Source: Gimesia aquarii (GTDB lineage Bacteria > Planctomycetota > Planctomycetia > Planctomycetales > Planctomycetaceae). From it: DNA of 64,000 nucleotides. The first letter of the stretch is position 1. The number at the start of each line of letters is the position of its first letter. The stretch is taken from positions 3,981,800 to 4,045,799 of the forward strand of contig NZ_CP037920.1 in the NCBI RefSeq assembly GCF_007748195.1. Direction: 5' to 3'. The notes beneath the pieces are model-generated. The model was given only the letters and a program-made list of their open reading frames with translations, was not told the origin of the DNA and made no database searches. Below, piece after piece: positions 18,866 through 28,600 of this stretch. A program made the translations under genes and the position numbers.

Positions 18866-20593
18866 TCATTCGTATTTGAGATTATCAAAGAGTTGCTTGA
18901 GGACCTGTTCCGGATAGAGTGCAAATGAAATCTCACGACTTTGAATGACTTCATTTGCTTTGATTTGCTGTCGTACAGAAACCAAATCCTCGTTAATCTG
19001 ATCCCGCAAATTCGAAGTCAACAGAGCGAGTTCAGCATCGATTTGTCTGAATTCTCGAAAGCGTTGTCTGTTGTGGCGTCTACGTTCTGCCTGATTCATA
19101 GCTTTAGCCCGGTCTTCTCTTACCTTTTGTTGCTCGTGTATCAGAACCTGTTTTCTTTTGACTAAAGAGGCAGCTTTCTGCAATTGATTCGCATTCAAGT
19201 GTCGATCTGAATTATAGTTCAGATCGCGCAACACCTGCAAAAGGCAAGTTTCATCACATTGCTGAATATCAAACGGCTGGCAAAAAGGTAAATATTTTGT
19301 GGCAGACAGGGTCATGTAACGAGGGGGAGTCAGATGAAAAAAACGTGTAAAAATCCGATCGGTCATTTCATCGTATTTTGCACCACCAATTCCGTGAACA
19401 AACAGGTCACCTAGAAACAATCGAGCAAATAATGTTGTCGTCAAAGCCCGTGTTCGCAATCGAATTCCCTGTTCGGATAATTGTTTCAAAACCTTGATGC
19501 CGGCAGATAAATCGCAATTTTCATGCATCGGCAGTCTGGTGATCACATTTTTCCCGTCCGAAAGAAGAATGCGATTCTGATCCCGCTTAATGAATAATTG
19601 ATGCCGGTGGGTTTCTCCGACGCGCCAGATCCAAAAGGGAGACTCGATCCAGCCATCTTGTTCTGATAGTTCCGGGACAGGGTGTGTTTTACTTCGCACT
19701 CGATTTACTCGACGATACTCACCCAGTACTTCATTATGCGTATTTCGAAATTGTTCAGCAAATTTAAACAAATAACAAGCAAACCACAAAAATGGACTGG
19801 TTTGACAAAGACGACTGATTGGGATTTCAAGATTTTCGATCCCCCAGCGTTGCTCTTGTGCATGGCGTGCTGCCACCAGACAATCAGCCAATCGGTCTGA
19901 CACTTTCATATGAGCGATTGCAGCAGGCCAGATTTCACTCAATAAGGGTGAGGAAAGCTCTGGCCATTGTTCGAGCGCCTGTTCTGTTCGGTCTGCAAAC
20001 GAACAGAATAAGTCCTTATTTTGAATTGTTGTTTCTTCCCAGGGCTTTTTCTCGATAGATTCATCAAAAGAAATGTCTGAGAAAAACGGTGCTGAACGAG
20101 TGCCTTGAGGTACACGGATGGATGTGGAACTGACGAGATCGTTATCAACAATCAGATTTAGGCTCAGAGCTTGTGTTTTTTTTGCGACTTTACCTATCAA
20201 GAGGTTCTTTACCCACACACCAGGATGATATAAAGCAGGCTGATGTCCAGTAATCAAAAGCAAGCGCTCGTTGAAATCTTCTGGAAGCTCGATATCCTTC
20301 CCTGTCAATTCCGATGTATAGCGTGCTGCTTCCTCTAAAACAGCACGACGAGCCCATTCTCTAAGACCGGATATGATTTTGCCGCTTCGGTCCCGTGAGC
20401 AAGCTTTAAACATACTACGATTTTCTTCGGCATCACTGAGCATCTGACTCAGCTCAGGACGGGAAAAAATCGCGTCGTCATATCGCGGAACTAATAAATC
20501 CTGTTTCTCCCATACTAGTTCTGGGACCGTATCAGTACCAGAATCAAATCGGGAATCGGGATTCTTACAAGGAAAAGTAGTCACTGAAGACAT
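18866..20593 (-). CDS. BshC-like protein (bacillithiol cysteine-adding enzyme fold)
   Basis: 575 residues without signal or membrane parts. LLITGHQPALYHPGVWVKN (about 113-131) resembles the VTGQQPGL region of BshC, and FVHGIGGAKYDE near residue 400 resembles a conserved BshC segment. A charged coiled-coil (RKQVLIHEQQKVREDRAKAM onward) fills the C-terminal part, as in BshC. BshC would join cysteine to glucosaminyl-malate in bacillithiol synthesis. No bshA or bshB is in the window, so the function stays tentative. Confidence 0.55.
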   Translation of the reverse strand: MSSVTTFPCKNPDSRFDSGTDTVPELVWEKQDLLVPRYDDAIFSRPELSQMLSDAEENRSMFKACSRDRSGKIISGLREWARRAVLEEAARYTSELTGKDIELPEDFNERLLLITGHQPALYHPGVWVKNLLIGKVAKKTQALSLNLIVDNDLVSSTSIRVPQGTRSAPFFSDISFDESIEKKPWEETTIQNKDLFCSFADRTEQALEQWPELSSPLLSEIWPAAIAHMKVSDRLADCLVAARHAQEQRWGIENLEIPISRLCQTSPFLWFACYLFKFAEQFRNTHNEVLGEYRRVNRVRSKTHPVPELSEQDGWIESPFWIWRVGETHRHQLFIKRDQNRILLSDGKNVITRLPMHENCDLSAGIKVLKQLSEQGIRLRTRALTTTLFARLFLGDLFVHGIGGAKYDEMTDRIFTRFFHLTPPRYMTLSATKYLPFCQPFDIQQCDETCLLQVLRDLNYNSDRHLNANQLQKAASLVKRKQVLIHEQQKVREDRAKAMNQAERRRHNRQRFREFRQIDAELALLTSNLRDQINEDLVSVRQQIKANEVIQSREISFALYPEQVLKQLFDNLKYE

Positions 20594-20786
20594 TTCAATG
20601 CTTTAAGGTGTGCTGAAATCGATTATATGAATAGTGAAAACAGTCATTCATGAGACATGAAAACTATATTCTGAGCACTCTAGTTTGACCAATTTATTAC
20701 TGAATGTCGAGCCCGTTTGAATTCAATTCAAATAGAAATGATCCTATGCGTACCATGATAAACAACTATTTTGAGTCGCTGGCAAT

Positions 20787-21563
20787 TTATTCATTGTAAG
20801 AATCGGCATGATCGTTACAACTCTCAGTCGTACAGCAGGTTAATCCAGAAGCCTGCATTTCACGATCTAGTACTTCATCGTAATACGCTTTGCGTTTGAT
20901 CGCATCATCCAATGAGCCTCCAAAACTACGTTCCTCTTCGAGATAAACGAGTGGGACAGGAAATTCAAGTATCTTCATTTCATGTGCGGCTGCCTGGACC
21001 CAAAGCTGCAATGGCATCGCGTATCCCATGTCGGTTATCTTGAATTTTGAGAGGGACTCAATCCGATATGCTTTCAAACCACAAAAAGCATCAGTGATTT
21101 GAAATCCCAGCTGGTCATTGATTCGCTGAGTTACTGCCACATTGATTTGCCGGCGCTCTTCAGGAGGAATACTATCGCTGGAAAAGCTTTTTAAATAACG
21201 ACTCCCGGAAAGAATATCCAGTGGTTCACTTTCAAAACTTTTGCGCATTTGCATGACTAAATCAGGTAATAACGCTGGTTCGTGCTGACCATCGCAGTCG
21301 ATCGTTACCAGTACATCATATTTATCCAGATGATCTATTGCATAATCAAATGCGCTTTTCAGGGCAGCACCGTAACCTCGATTCTGTGGATGAGAAATTA
21401 CTTTGATTCCTGTAATTGCTTCGAGCCGTTCTGGAGTTTGGTCTGAGGAGCCATCGTCAACTACCAGGATATCCTCTGCATACTTGCTCACTTCGGTCAA
21501 AACTTCGACCACATGGCTCTCTTCATTGAATACGGGTAAAGCAATCAGTGCTTTCCTGCTCAT
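20787..21563 (-). CDS. Family 2 glycosyltransferase (dolichyl-phosphate-sugar synthase-like)
   Basis: 258 residues from the ATG at 21563 with AAGGAG 7 bases upstream. GT-A fold motifs: LPVFNEESHVVEVL, VVDDGSSDQT, NRGYGAALKSAFDYA, and TIDCDGQHEP holding the DxD-like metal site. The domain matches polyprenyl-phosphate mannose/glucose synthases, without C-terminal membrane helices. The C-terminus is Cys-rich (GLTCCTTESC), unusual for the family. It may supply lipid-linked sugar to the GT-C enzymes in this window (inference). Confidence 0.87.
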   Translation of the reverse strand: MSRKALIALPVFNEESHVVEVLTEVSKYAEDILVVDDGSSDQTPERLEAITGIKVISHPQNRGYGAALKSAFDYAIDHLDKYDVLVTIDCDGQHEPALLPDLVMQMRKSFESEPLDILSGSRYLKSFSSDSIPPEERRQINVAVTQRINDQLGFQITDAFCGLKAYRIESLSKFKITDMGYAMPLQLWVQAAAHEMKILEFPVPLVYLEEERSFGGSLDDAIKRKAYYDEVLDREMQASGLTCCTTESCNDHADSYNE

Positions 21564-21866
21564 AAACAGCTCCTTCAAGATTCTGGAGTTTTCTATCAGA
21601 TTTGTCAGGCACAGTTTCATTGTAGGACAGATCATCACAGGGTCAACTATTCTAGATCCGCAATGCGAACTAACGCCTGAACAATGCAAAAACTTAGAAC
21701 TCGGTTGGTTGTGAGAATGGTTTAATCTTCTACAATAGAACCAGAAGATGTATTTGCAGAAGCATGGGTTTCGTTTTCACACAAACGAGTTCGACACATC
21801 AGGCAATATACGTAAAACCACCAACATCTAAGACAATTTACATGGAACTACGAAGGAGTTAATCGA

Positions 21867-22475
21867 ATGTCTTATTCGCTTCCCGATCTGCCCTATGCCT
21901 ACGATGCACTTGAGCCGCATATTGACGCGAAAACAATGGAAATTCACCATACTAAGCATCATCAGGCTTATATTTCCAAAGCAAATGCCGCTCTGGAAGG
22001 ACACAGCGACCTCGCAGCCAAGTCCATTGAAGATCTCGTATCTGACTTGAGCTCTGTACCCGAAGCGATTCGTGGTGCGATTCGAAATAATGGTGGTGGT
22101 CATGCTAATCACAGCTTATTCTGGACCGTGATGTCTCCGGATGGAGGGGGAGCCCCCAGTGGTGATCTTGCAGAGGCTATTGACTCCACTTTTGGTAGCT
22201 TGGATACGTTCAAAGAACAGTTCTCCAACGCCGCTGCAACGCGGTTTGGAAGCGGTTGGGCCTGGCTGTCTGTTGATGGCGGAAAATTAGTTGTTGAAAG
22301 TACCCCAAACCAAGACACTCCGCTCTCTGAAGGCCGGACCCCCATCTTGGGGCTGGATGTCTGGGAACACGCATACTACTTAAACTACCAAAACAGACGT
22401 CCTGACTACATTTCAGCATTTTTCAATGTAGTTAATTGGGATGAAGTAGCGAAGCGGTATGCTGCAGCCAGTTGA
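21867..22475 (+). CDS. Fe/Mn superoxide dismutase
   Basis: 202 residues, full length for the family, start with AAGGAGTT upstream. Metal ligands are in place: His in [12 protein letters not shown], His in HANHSLFW, Asp and His in [19 protein letters not shown] is the conserved central motif. Converts superoxide to oxygen and hydrogen peroxide in the cytosol; there is no signal peptide. [11 protein letters not shown] favours the Mn-type pattern, but metal choice cannot be settled by reading. Followed by a strong terminator. Confidence 0.95.
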   Translation: MSYSLPDLPYAYDALEPHIDAKTMEIHHTKHHQAYISKANAALEGHSDLAAKSIEDLVSDLSSVPEAIRGAIRNNGGGHANHSLFWTVMSPDGGGAPSGDLAEAIDSTFGSLDTFKEQFSNAAATRFGSGWAWLSVDGGKLVVESTPNQDTPLSEGRTPILGLDVWEHAYYLNYQNRRPDYISAFFNVVNWDEVAKRYAAAS

Positions 22476-22615
22476 CCAGTCATTTAGTCGTGTTTTTGAT
22501 TGATTTGAAACGTCTATCAGTTCAGACATAGAAATCTTCGACGTTTCAAGATTTCAAGAATCGATCAAAAACGGCTTTTACATCGACAATCAACCCCTAA
22601 ATTGCCGATGAAATG

Positions 22616-22646
22616 AAAGCGGCCTTCAAAAATGAAGGCCGCTTTT
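22616..22646 (+). terminator. Rho-independent terminator after superoxide dismutase
   Basis: Perfect 13-base stem AAAGCGGCCTTCA / TGAAGGCCGCTTT with an AAAA loop. The T tract is short, and the stem is nearly symmetric so it could work on both strands. It lies 20 bases before the next start. Confidence 0.85.
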
Positions 22647-22665
22647 GATATTAGGGGATTTGTGA

Positions 22666-23052
22666 ATGTCCAAACATAGCAACTACTTAGCCATTATACT
22701 CAGCATGCTTTTTTTGCAAGTAGGCTGTAAAACCATTCCCGATTATCATCAGCCCGCTGGATTTAGCAGTACCTACCATCAGAAAATCTATCCAGAAACG
22801 GCCATCGCTTCTTTACCCGAAAGTTCGGCAGTGCGGGAGAAAGCTGATCAAGGAGTCTTTTTCCCCAACGATGTTAAGGTCAAACAACCCAAATATCATG
22901 CACCTCTGGCTGAAATCAGAGGCCCCATCACTGATGAAGAGTTGAAGAATACACGACGACGTTTGCAACTGGATAGCCTGCGAAGAGCCGATGAATTCAT
23001 CAATCAAGAGCCAATCTACAACCAGAACTTCCCGGCTCCCGCCGCCTGGTAG
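22666..23052 (+). CDS. Small lipoprotein, unknown function
   Basis: 128 residues. Signal peptide ends in lipobox LQVGC (Cys about 21), so the mature protein is lipid-anchored. The rest is Pro/Gln/Tyr-rich with a helical stretch near the end (DEELKNTRRRLQLDSLRRADEF). No domain recognised. GGGGA lies upstream of the ATG. It is separated from superoxide dismutase by the terminator, so it has its own promoter or depends on readthrough. Confidence 0.72.
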   Translation: MSKHSNYLAIILSMLFLQVGCKTIPDYHQPAGFSSTYHQKIYPETAIASLPESSAVREKADQGVFFPNDVKVKQPKYHAPLAEIRGPITDEELKNTRRRLQLDSLRRADEFINQEPIYNQNFPAPAAW

Positions 23053-23241
23053 TCCAAGTCTAGATTTCGTTTGAATGCCTGCCTTTGTAAAGATTACATA
23101 TTTCAGAAAACTGGAATTCAGTCTGATACTCTGCTTTTGACAGAATTTTTAATAAGAGTTATCTTCCCAGCCTTGCTTGCTGAAAATTTAACTGTGAAAT
23201 GATCTTCACAGTATATTGACGAAACGGGAAGGACCCCAAAC

Positions 23242-23601
23242 GTGGTAACTGGTCAACATATTGTTGTCTTTGATGGTTTAAATGAAACAGAAGAAGTTCT
23301 GAAAGCAGTATTAGAGCCACAGGGTTGTCGGGTTAATCGAGTACGAATGCAGAACAGAGTTGAAGTTTCTGGTCATCAAGAAACTCCCAGTATTATTATC
23401 GTGCATGATAATGATTCGACTGAATCCACAACAAATCAACTTGGTTGGAACGAAGTCCCCAAAGTTGTCATTGGTTCAGTGAAGGCATCAAAACCAGAGA
23501 ATACTACTGCTTCCACTCGCTTTCTCGTTCAACCATTTCAATACGCCGAATTGATTGATTCGATTGAAAGTCTCTTGCAACAACCTCAGTCAACGCATTG
23601 A
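23242..23601 (+). CDS. Degenerate receiver-like protein
   Basis: 119 residues, GTG start with GGAAGG upstream. The alternating pattern (HIVVFDGLNETEEVLKAVLE, SIIIVHDN, KVVIGSVKAS, FLVQPFQYAELIDSIESLL) follows the beta-alpha order of response-regulator receivers. In place of the phospho-Asp region it has IIVHDND, and the late Lys-Pro is replaced by QPF. It may be a pseudo-receiver. It lies 320 bases before a histidine kinase gene that lacks a receiver. Confidence 0.5.
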   Translation: MVTGQHIVVFDGLNETEEVLKAVLEPQGCRVNRVRMQNRVEVSGHQETPSIIIVHDNDSTESTTNQLGWNEVPKVVIGSVKASKPENTTASTRFLVQPFQYAELIDSIESLLQQPQSTH

Positions 23602-23920
23602 CGACATGTAATTTCTCCCCACACATCTCGGTTCGGGCTGAAGCTAGTATTTGAACATGGCTTCCCATTGGGATATGATTCTAATTAGGGTGTAAATTAT
23701 AGAAAATGAGCAATAGCAACGATGAAGCGATACAATGTCCCCCCCATGGTGGATGCACGTTTGCAAAGCTTATATAAGAGCTGACTAGCGGGAATCCTGG
23801 CATTCAGCTTATTCAAGAATAATCTAAATGAATCAATCCAGATATTTGCTCACTTTGAATAGATAGCAGACAATATCTCAACGTGCTGCAGGTCCAGTCG
23901 TTGGCTGGGAACAACAAACA
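23602..23920. other. Intergenic stretch, no gene seen
   Basis: About 320 bases upstream of the histidine kinase. It has a run of C (near 23738-23744) and AT-rich parts that could hold a promoter. No reading frame with protein character and no clear hairpin was found. Confidence 0.4.
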
Positions 23921-25642
23921 ATGAAAAGGTTTATTGAGAAAGATGTATCCAAAGCAACGCTACTGGTAATCCAGGGTGTTGATTTGGGAACTCGGTTTAA
24001 ACTCGGCACTGAACCAGCGGGAGTAGGGCGAGGTGTTCGAAACGAAATTCGGATCCTGGATACCGAAGCATCCCGGCGACATGCCCTGATTTCATTCAAA
24101 AATGGTTCCTACATCATCACCGACCAGAATAGCTCTAATGGCACCCTGGTAAATGGAACACAAATTCAATCGATTAAATTAAATAATGGTGACCACATCC
24201 TGATCGGTCGCAGCCTGCTTCTTTTTTCGAATCAATCAATCGATGAAGATTCCCGCTATATGGCTGAGAAGGTAGATTTAATCAGCAATGAGGAATCTCA
24301 CCACTCCAGTATTACACACGAAGTGAATCACCACTTCGATTCTGTGATTCTTGACACAGCTGACGTTTCTGGAATTATTCCACAACATGAAGTTCAAAAT
24401 GACCTCCAGGCGCTTTATCGTGTTGCTGAGGCTTCTGTCAGCCCGACCATCTCACAGGAAGAATTGCTCAAACGAATTCTCGACCTCACAATAAATACCG
24501 TAGGCGCGGACAGGGGCTGTATGTTGATCACTGACCCGCAATCGGGTGAAATCCTTCCGCAGATCTATAGTAGTAGAGAAAAGATAAAAGCTGGATCGCG
24601 TATGCCGGTCTCTCATAGCATCGTTGATTATGTCCTCAATAAAAAACAGGGAGTCCGGACTTCGGATGCACAGCGGGATCAGCGTTTTGATGGAGGAGGC
24701 AGTATTCTCCAGGCAGGAATCCGTGAAGCCATGTGTGTTCCCATGCAGGGAAGACACGAATTAATGGGGGTCATTTATGTCGATACGACAACATCACACC
24801 CTGAGAGCATCCTAAAAAATGGTGCTGTTGAAAAATTCAGCGAAGAACATCTCAGATTACTGGTAGCGATCGGGCGTCAGTCGGCACTGGCGATTGAGAA
24901 CTACCGATTCCAAAACGCCATGTTAAAGGCGGAACGCTTTGCCGCCATGGGACAAACCATTGCCACTTTGAGCCACCACATAAAAAATATTTTACAGGGA
25001 GTTCGTGGTGGGAGTTATCTGATCGACATGGGCCTGAATAAATCCGAAGAGGATTTAGTACGAAAAGGCTGGAACATTGTTGAAAAAAATCAGAATAAAA
25101 TCTATCACCTGGTTATGGACATGCTCACTTTCAGCACAGAGAGAAAGCCTGCATTGGAACCAGGATCTATCAACACTCCCGTCAAAGACGTTTATGAATT
25201 GATGCAAGCACGTGCTGAAGAATGTGGTGTCATACTAAAATGTGAACTGGCAGAAGATCTCCCAGACTCTGTGTTTGATCATGAGGGAATTCATAGAGCC
25301 GTTTTGAATATTGTGATCAACGCCATTGATGCCGTAGAAGGCTCTGAAAAAGAAGGGATTGTCCTGCTCGAAACGACGTTTTTAGCCAAATCTGATCAGA
25401 TATTAGTTATGATTTCTGATAATGGTGCAGGCATTCCAGAAGAGCAAATCAATAAAATCTTCAATCTATTTGAATCGACAAAAGGTGCAAGAGGTACCGG
25501 AATCGGACTTGCAGTGAGTCAGAAAATTATTCGAGAACATGGTGGTGAAATCAAAATTGAAAGCGAACCAGAGAAAGGCTCGCGTTTCACACTCTCCATT
25601 CCCTGTCTGGATGAAGATCATCCGCCAGTTGCTAGCTTGTAA
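23921..25642 (+). CDS. FHA-GAF sensor histidine kinase
   Basis: 573 residues, no membrane segments. Residues about 12-105 form an FHA domain (GRGVRNEIRILD, SRRHALISF, NSSNGTLVNG), about 165-330 a GAF domain (LDLTINTVGADRGCMLI, MCVPMQGRHELMGVIYVDT), then the dimerisation helix with the phosphoacceptor in LSHHIKNILQG and a full HATPase (NIVINAIDAVEG, DNGAGIPEEQ, GTGIGLAVSQ). It has no receiver of its own. An FHA domain on a histidine kinase couples Ser/Thr phosphorylation to two-component signalling, which fits the Hanks-type kinase encoded convergently next door. Confidence 0.92.
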   Translation: MKRFIEKDVSKATLLVIQGVDLGTRFKLGTEPAGVGRGVRNEIRILDTEASRRHALISFKNGSYIITDQNSSNGTLVNGTQIQSIKLNNGDHILIGRSLLLFSNQSIDEDSRYMAEKVDLISNEESHHSSITHEVNHHFDSVILDTADVSGIIPQHEVQNDLQALYRVAEASVSPTISQEELLKRILDLTINTVGADRGCMLITDPQSGEILPQIYSSREKIKAGSRMPVSHSIVDYVLNKKQGVRTSDAQRDQRFDGGGSILQAGIREAMCVPMQGRHELMGVIYVDTTTSHPESILKNGAVEKFSEEHLRLLVAIGRQSALAIENYRFQNAMLKAERFAAMGQTIATLSHHIKNILQGVRGGSYLIDMGLNKSEEDLVRKGWNIVEKNQNKIYHLVMDMLTFSTERKPALEPGSINTPVKDVYELMQARAEECGVILKCELAEDLPDSVFDHEGIHRAVLNIVINAIDAVEGSEKEGIVLLETTFLAKSDQILVMISDNGAGIPEEQINKIFNLFESTKGARGTGIGLAVSQKIIREHGGEIKIESEPEKGSRFTLSIPCLDEDHPPVASL

Positions 25643-25654
25643 AACCATCGCTAT

Positions 25655-28600
25655 TTAAAAGGCGAGCTTATTGCGTCCAGGTTTAGAACGGCTGTTACTG
25701 CTTTCTTTCAAGTTCTGTTCTAATTCAGACAGTTTTGCCCCAATGGGTTGTTTTAATTCCGACCAGGTTGCAGCCTTACAAGTTGGCAAAAGTTGAAAAT
25801 CACTTGACATAATTTTCACTAAAGGCGGAAGCTTCTGTTCCTGTAAGATGATCCCTCCCGGTGAAGCTAACGGACGTTGAGTCACCTCTTCGCCGAATAG
25901 ATTTTTCATTCCCTTTGAAAACGCGGCACTTGTTGTTTGAGAATTATTTCCACTATCGGCCAGTAAATTCAACCGTTCAATCATAAAGCCATTCGAATTA
26001 CCCCACCACTGGATTAACTTTTTCTTCTGGAGAGATGGGGGAATAGCAAATAAAGATACAGTCCTTGATAAATCTGCACGAACAGCGGAAGTCGAGGGTG
26101 CTGGCATAAATATCGAATCGTCGGCAAATATTTGTAAAGAACCTATGCCTGCTGAAGTTCCGAGAGACTCTTGAAATGTAAAAACAGATCTTCCTGGAGC
26201 AAAAGTGCTTTGTTTCAAAGACACTTGAATTGACGGCGAGTCCGAGCCCGGTGCATCAAATGCAAAAAGATTTTGCAAACCTAATAAGAGGCTATTTTGA
26301 ATCTCTAGACTAAGTCGTAATGCGCGTGACTCAATGATCGTTCCGGAAGCAGTCAGAAAAGAACGATCAATCATAACTTGGCTCGTTTGCTTCGTAGCAG
26401 CAGGCTCCACATACACAACAGATTGAAAGCGTTTCTCGTTGAACAACATCGCTTTCAAAACACATTGGTCCAATGCCACTCGACTATTCTGGCAAATCAG
26501 AAAATGCTTAGGAATAACACCTCTTCGTTCAGCTGCAATTTGGAAATTGCCACCGACCATCTCCAAAGTCGAGTTTCTTGATGTGATGAAGGAAGAAATC
26601 GCAGTCGACTTTTTATCTCGAGAACGTTTTGGGGTAGCAGAAGGTGACAGTTTTAATTGTACAACAAGCGGGCTGCCTCCTGCTTTTTGCTGAAATTGCA
26701 AACGTACCTGTTTATTCTCTAATATGATGGGAGAGGTATAGCAAATTCCTTCACCATTTACGAGAACATTCGTAGGGCCTGATATTCCCGAACTTTTGAG
26801 AAACTCACTTAGATCACCTTTTGTCATGTCGAAGGTAACCGTTTTCGCTTTTGTGAACACTTTACGCAGTTGATCATAATTTTGAGGTCTATGCTGATAC
26901 GCGCTGATTCGTTTCAGTTGGCCTTGGGAAAGAGATGTTAATTTGGCAGGGTCACAGCCTGCAATCAGTCCTCCTTCGGAAATCGCATAAACACTCTTCT
27001 CTTTGGAAAAATCCAGTAGGGACTTCACAAAAGCTGGAGTACGTAACTGACCCATTTTAGAAGGAATTTGATTGTTAAATGCGTCTTCTAATACAACTCC
27101 TCCCCAGCTTTGCTGCCAGATACGGTGAGAATCAATTTGAAACGTCTTATGAGTGTTACTAGAATCTATAGATTTTAAATAGAGAGGCCACCCCCACAGC
27201 AAAGTGCTTTCCAATTGAAATTTGAGCCCACTGAAACGACTTTTATTTTGTGCGCGTAATTTATCCTGAGGCCAGTCGATCAAGGAAACCATGGACGATT
27301 GCTTTTCCTTTGGATTTCCCATCAAAACAGAATTCACGACGATTATATCAGTCCGTGAAGGTGAGATTTTTGCTGTTGCATCCTGTCCAGGTTGATTTGA
27401 TTTTTTTGATTCTATTGGACCATTCAACTCAAATATGGAACGGTCAGAGAGCAGGGTACTGGAAAAGATTCTGAAAATACACGGAACATTACGTGCTTCC
27501 AAATCGCTACTGGATTTTGGCTTTATCTCCTGAGATGTCAGCTCCAGACAAGGACTTCCCTTCGTAGAAATAAAGCAATTCGAAACCAATACGTCGGCAT
27601 AAGGCTGGTTGACATGAATTGCTTCCAGTTGACTACCAGTAATAACAGAATTTTCCAGGAGAATACGTGTTTCTCCTTGAGGCCTTGCTGTTGTTGAACG
27701 AATCTTACCGATTGAATTTACCAACCGAAAGGTTCTTTTTTGATTCGCTCCAATCAACCCAAAAGAACAGTTCTGAAATGTGATGTCACTCTGATCGATC
27801 TTAAAAATATCGCATGTGCCAGAATCTGGAAATTGAGAAACATCACACAAAAAATGAATGCCTTGTAAACGAAGCACTCCACCAGAAAACGAGATCACAT
27901 TTAGTTCTGGTTGCTTCTGTGTGACTTCATCCGCCTGAATCACTACAACCGGGTTCTGTTCCGAATCCGCCATAAGAATGAGTTCTGAGATATTTTGGAG
28001 ACGATGTGGTTTAAGTAGAAAAGGTCCTTGGCCAAGCAGACGAATCACTGCTCCTTTAGAGTTGACTGCTTGGATCGCACTATTAAGACTTTGATAGATC
28101 CCGGTTTCTGACTTCCCTTTAGCTACTTTCAAAACCGGTAAATTAGGATATGCTTTGCTGCCATTCGCAGCGCCCAGCGATATAAATCCGGTGCCCCATT
28201 CAGGGAGATATTTTTTTTCCTGACCCCGCGCTGCTACATTCTGCCACTTTTCATTCGTTTTATGATTGCTGTCAGTCGCCTGACTCTTTTCCGCACTGTT
28301 GTTGTTTTCAGAAACATCAACCGGTTGCTGATTCGAACCATCATCAGCAGACTTTGTTTGATCACTGTTTTCGTCGGGGCTCTGAGTTTCAGAGCTATCT
28401 GAATTGGCTTGTTGTTGCTGTTGATTCTGGTCGGCCGATGCGAAGGGATTATTTCCTTTTCCCTGTGGAGTAGGAGCGGATGAACTAAATGTTTTAATAC
28501 CCCACCAGATAAGTAGAATCAAAAGAATCACTCCACCAATCAACTTGGCAATCTGTGTGTAATCTACGGCAACTCCGTTTTCTGAAGCAGAGGTATTATT

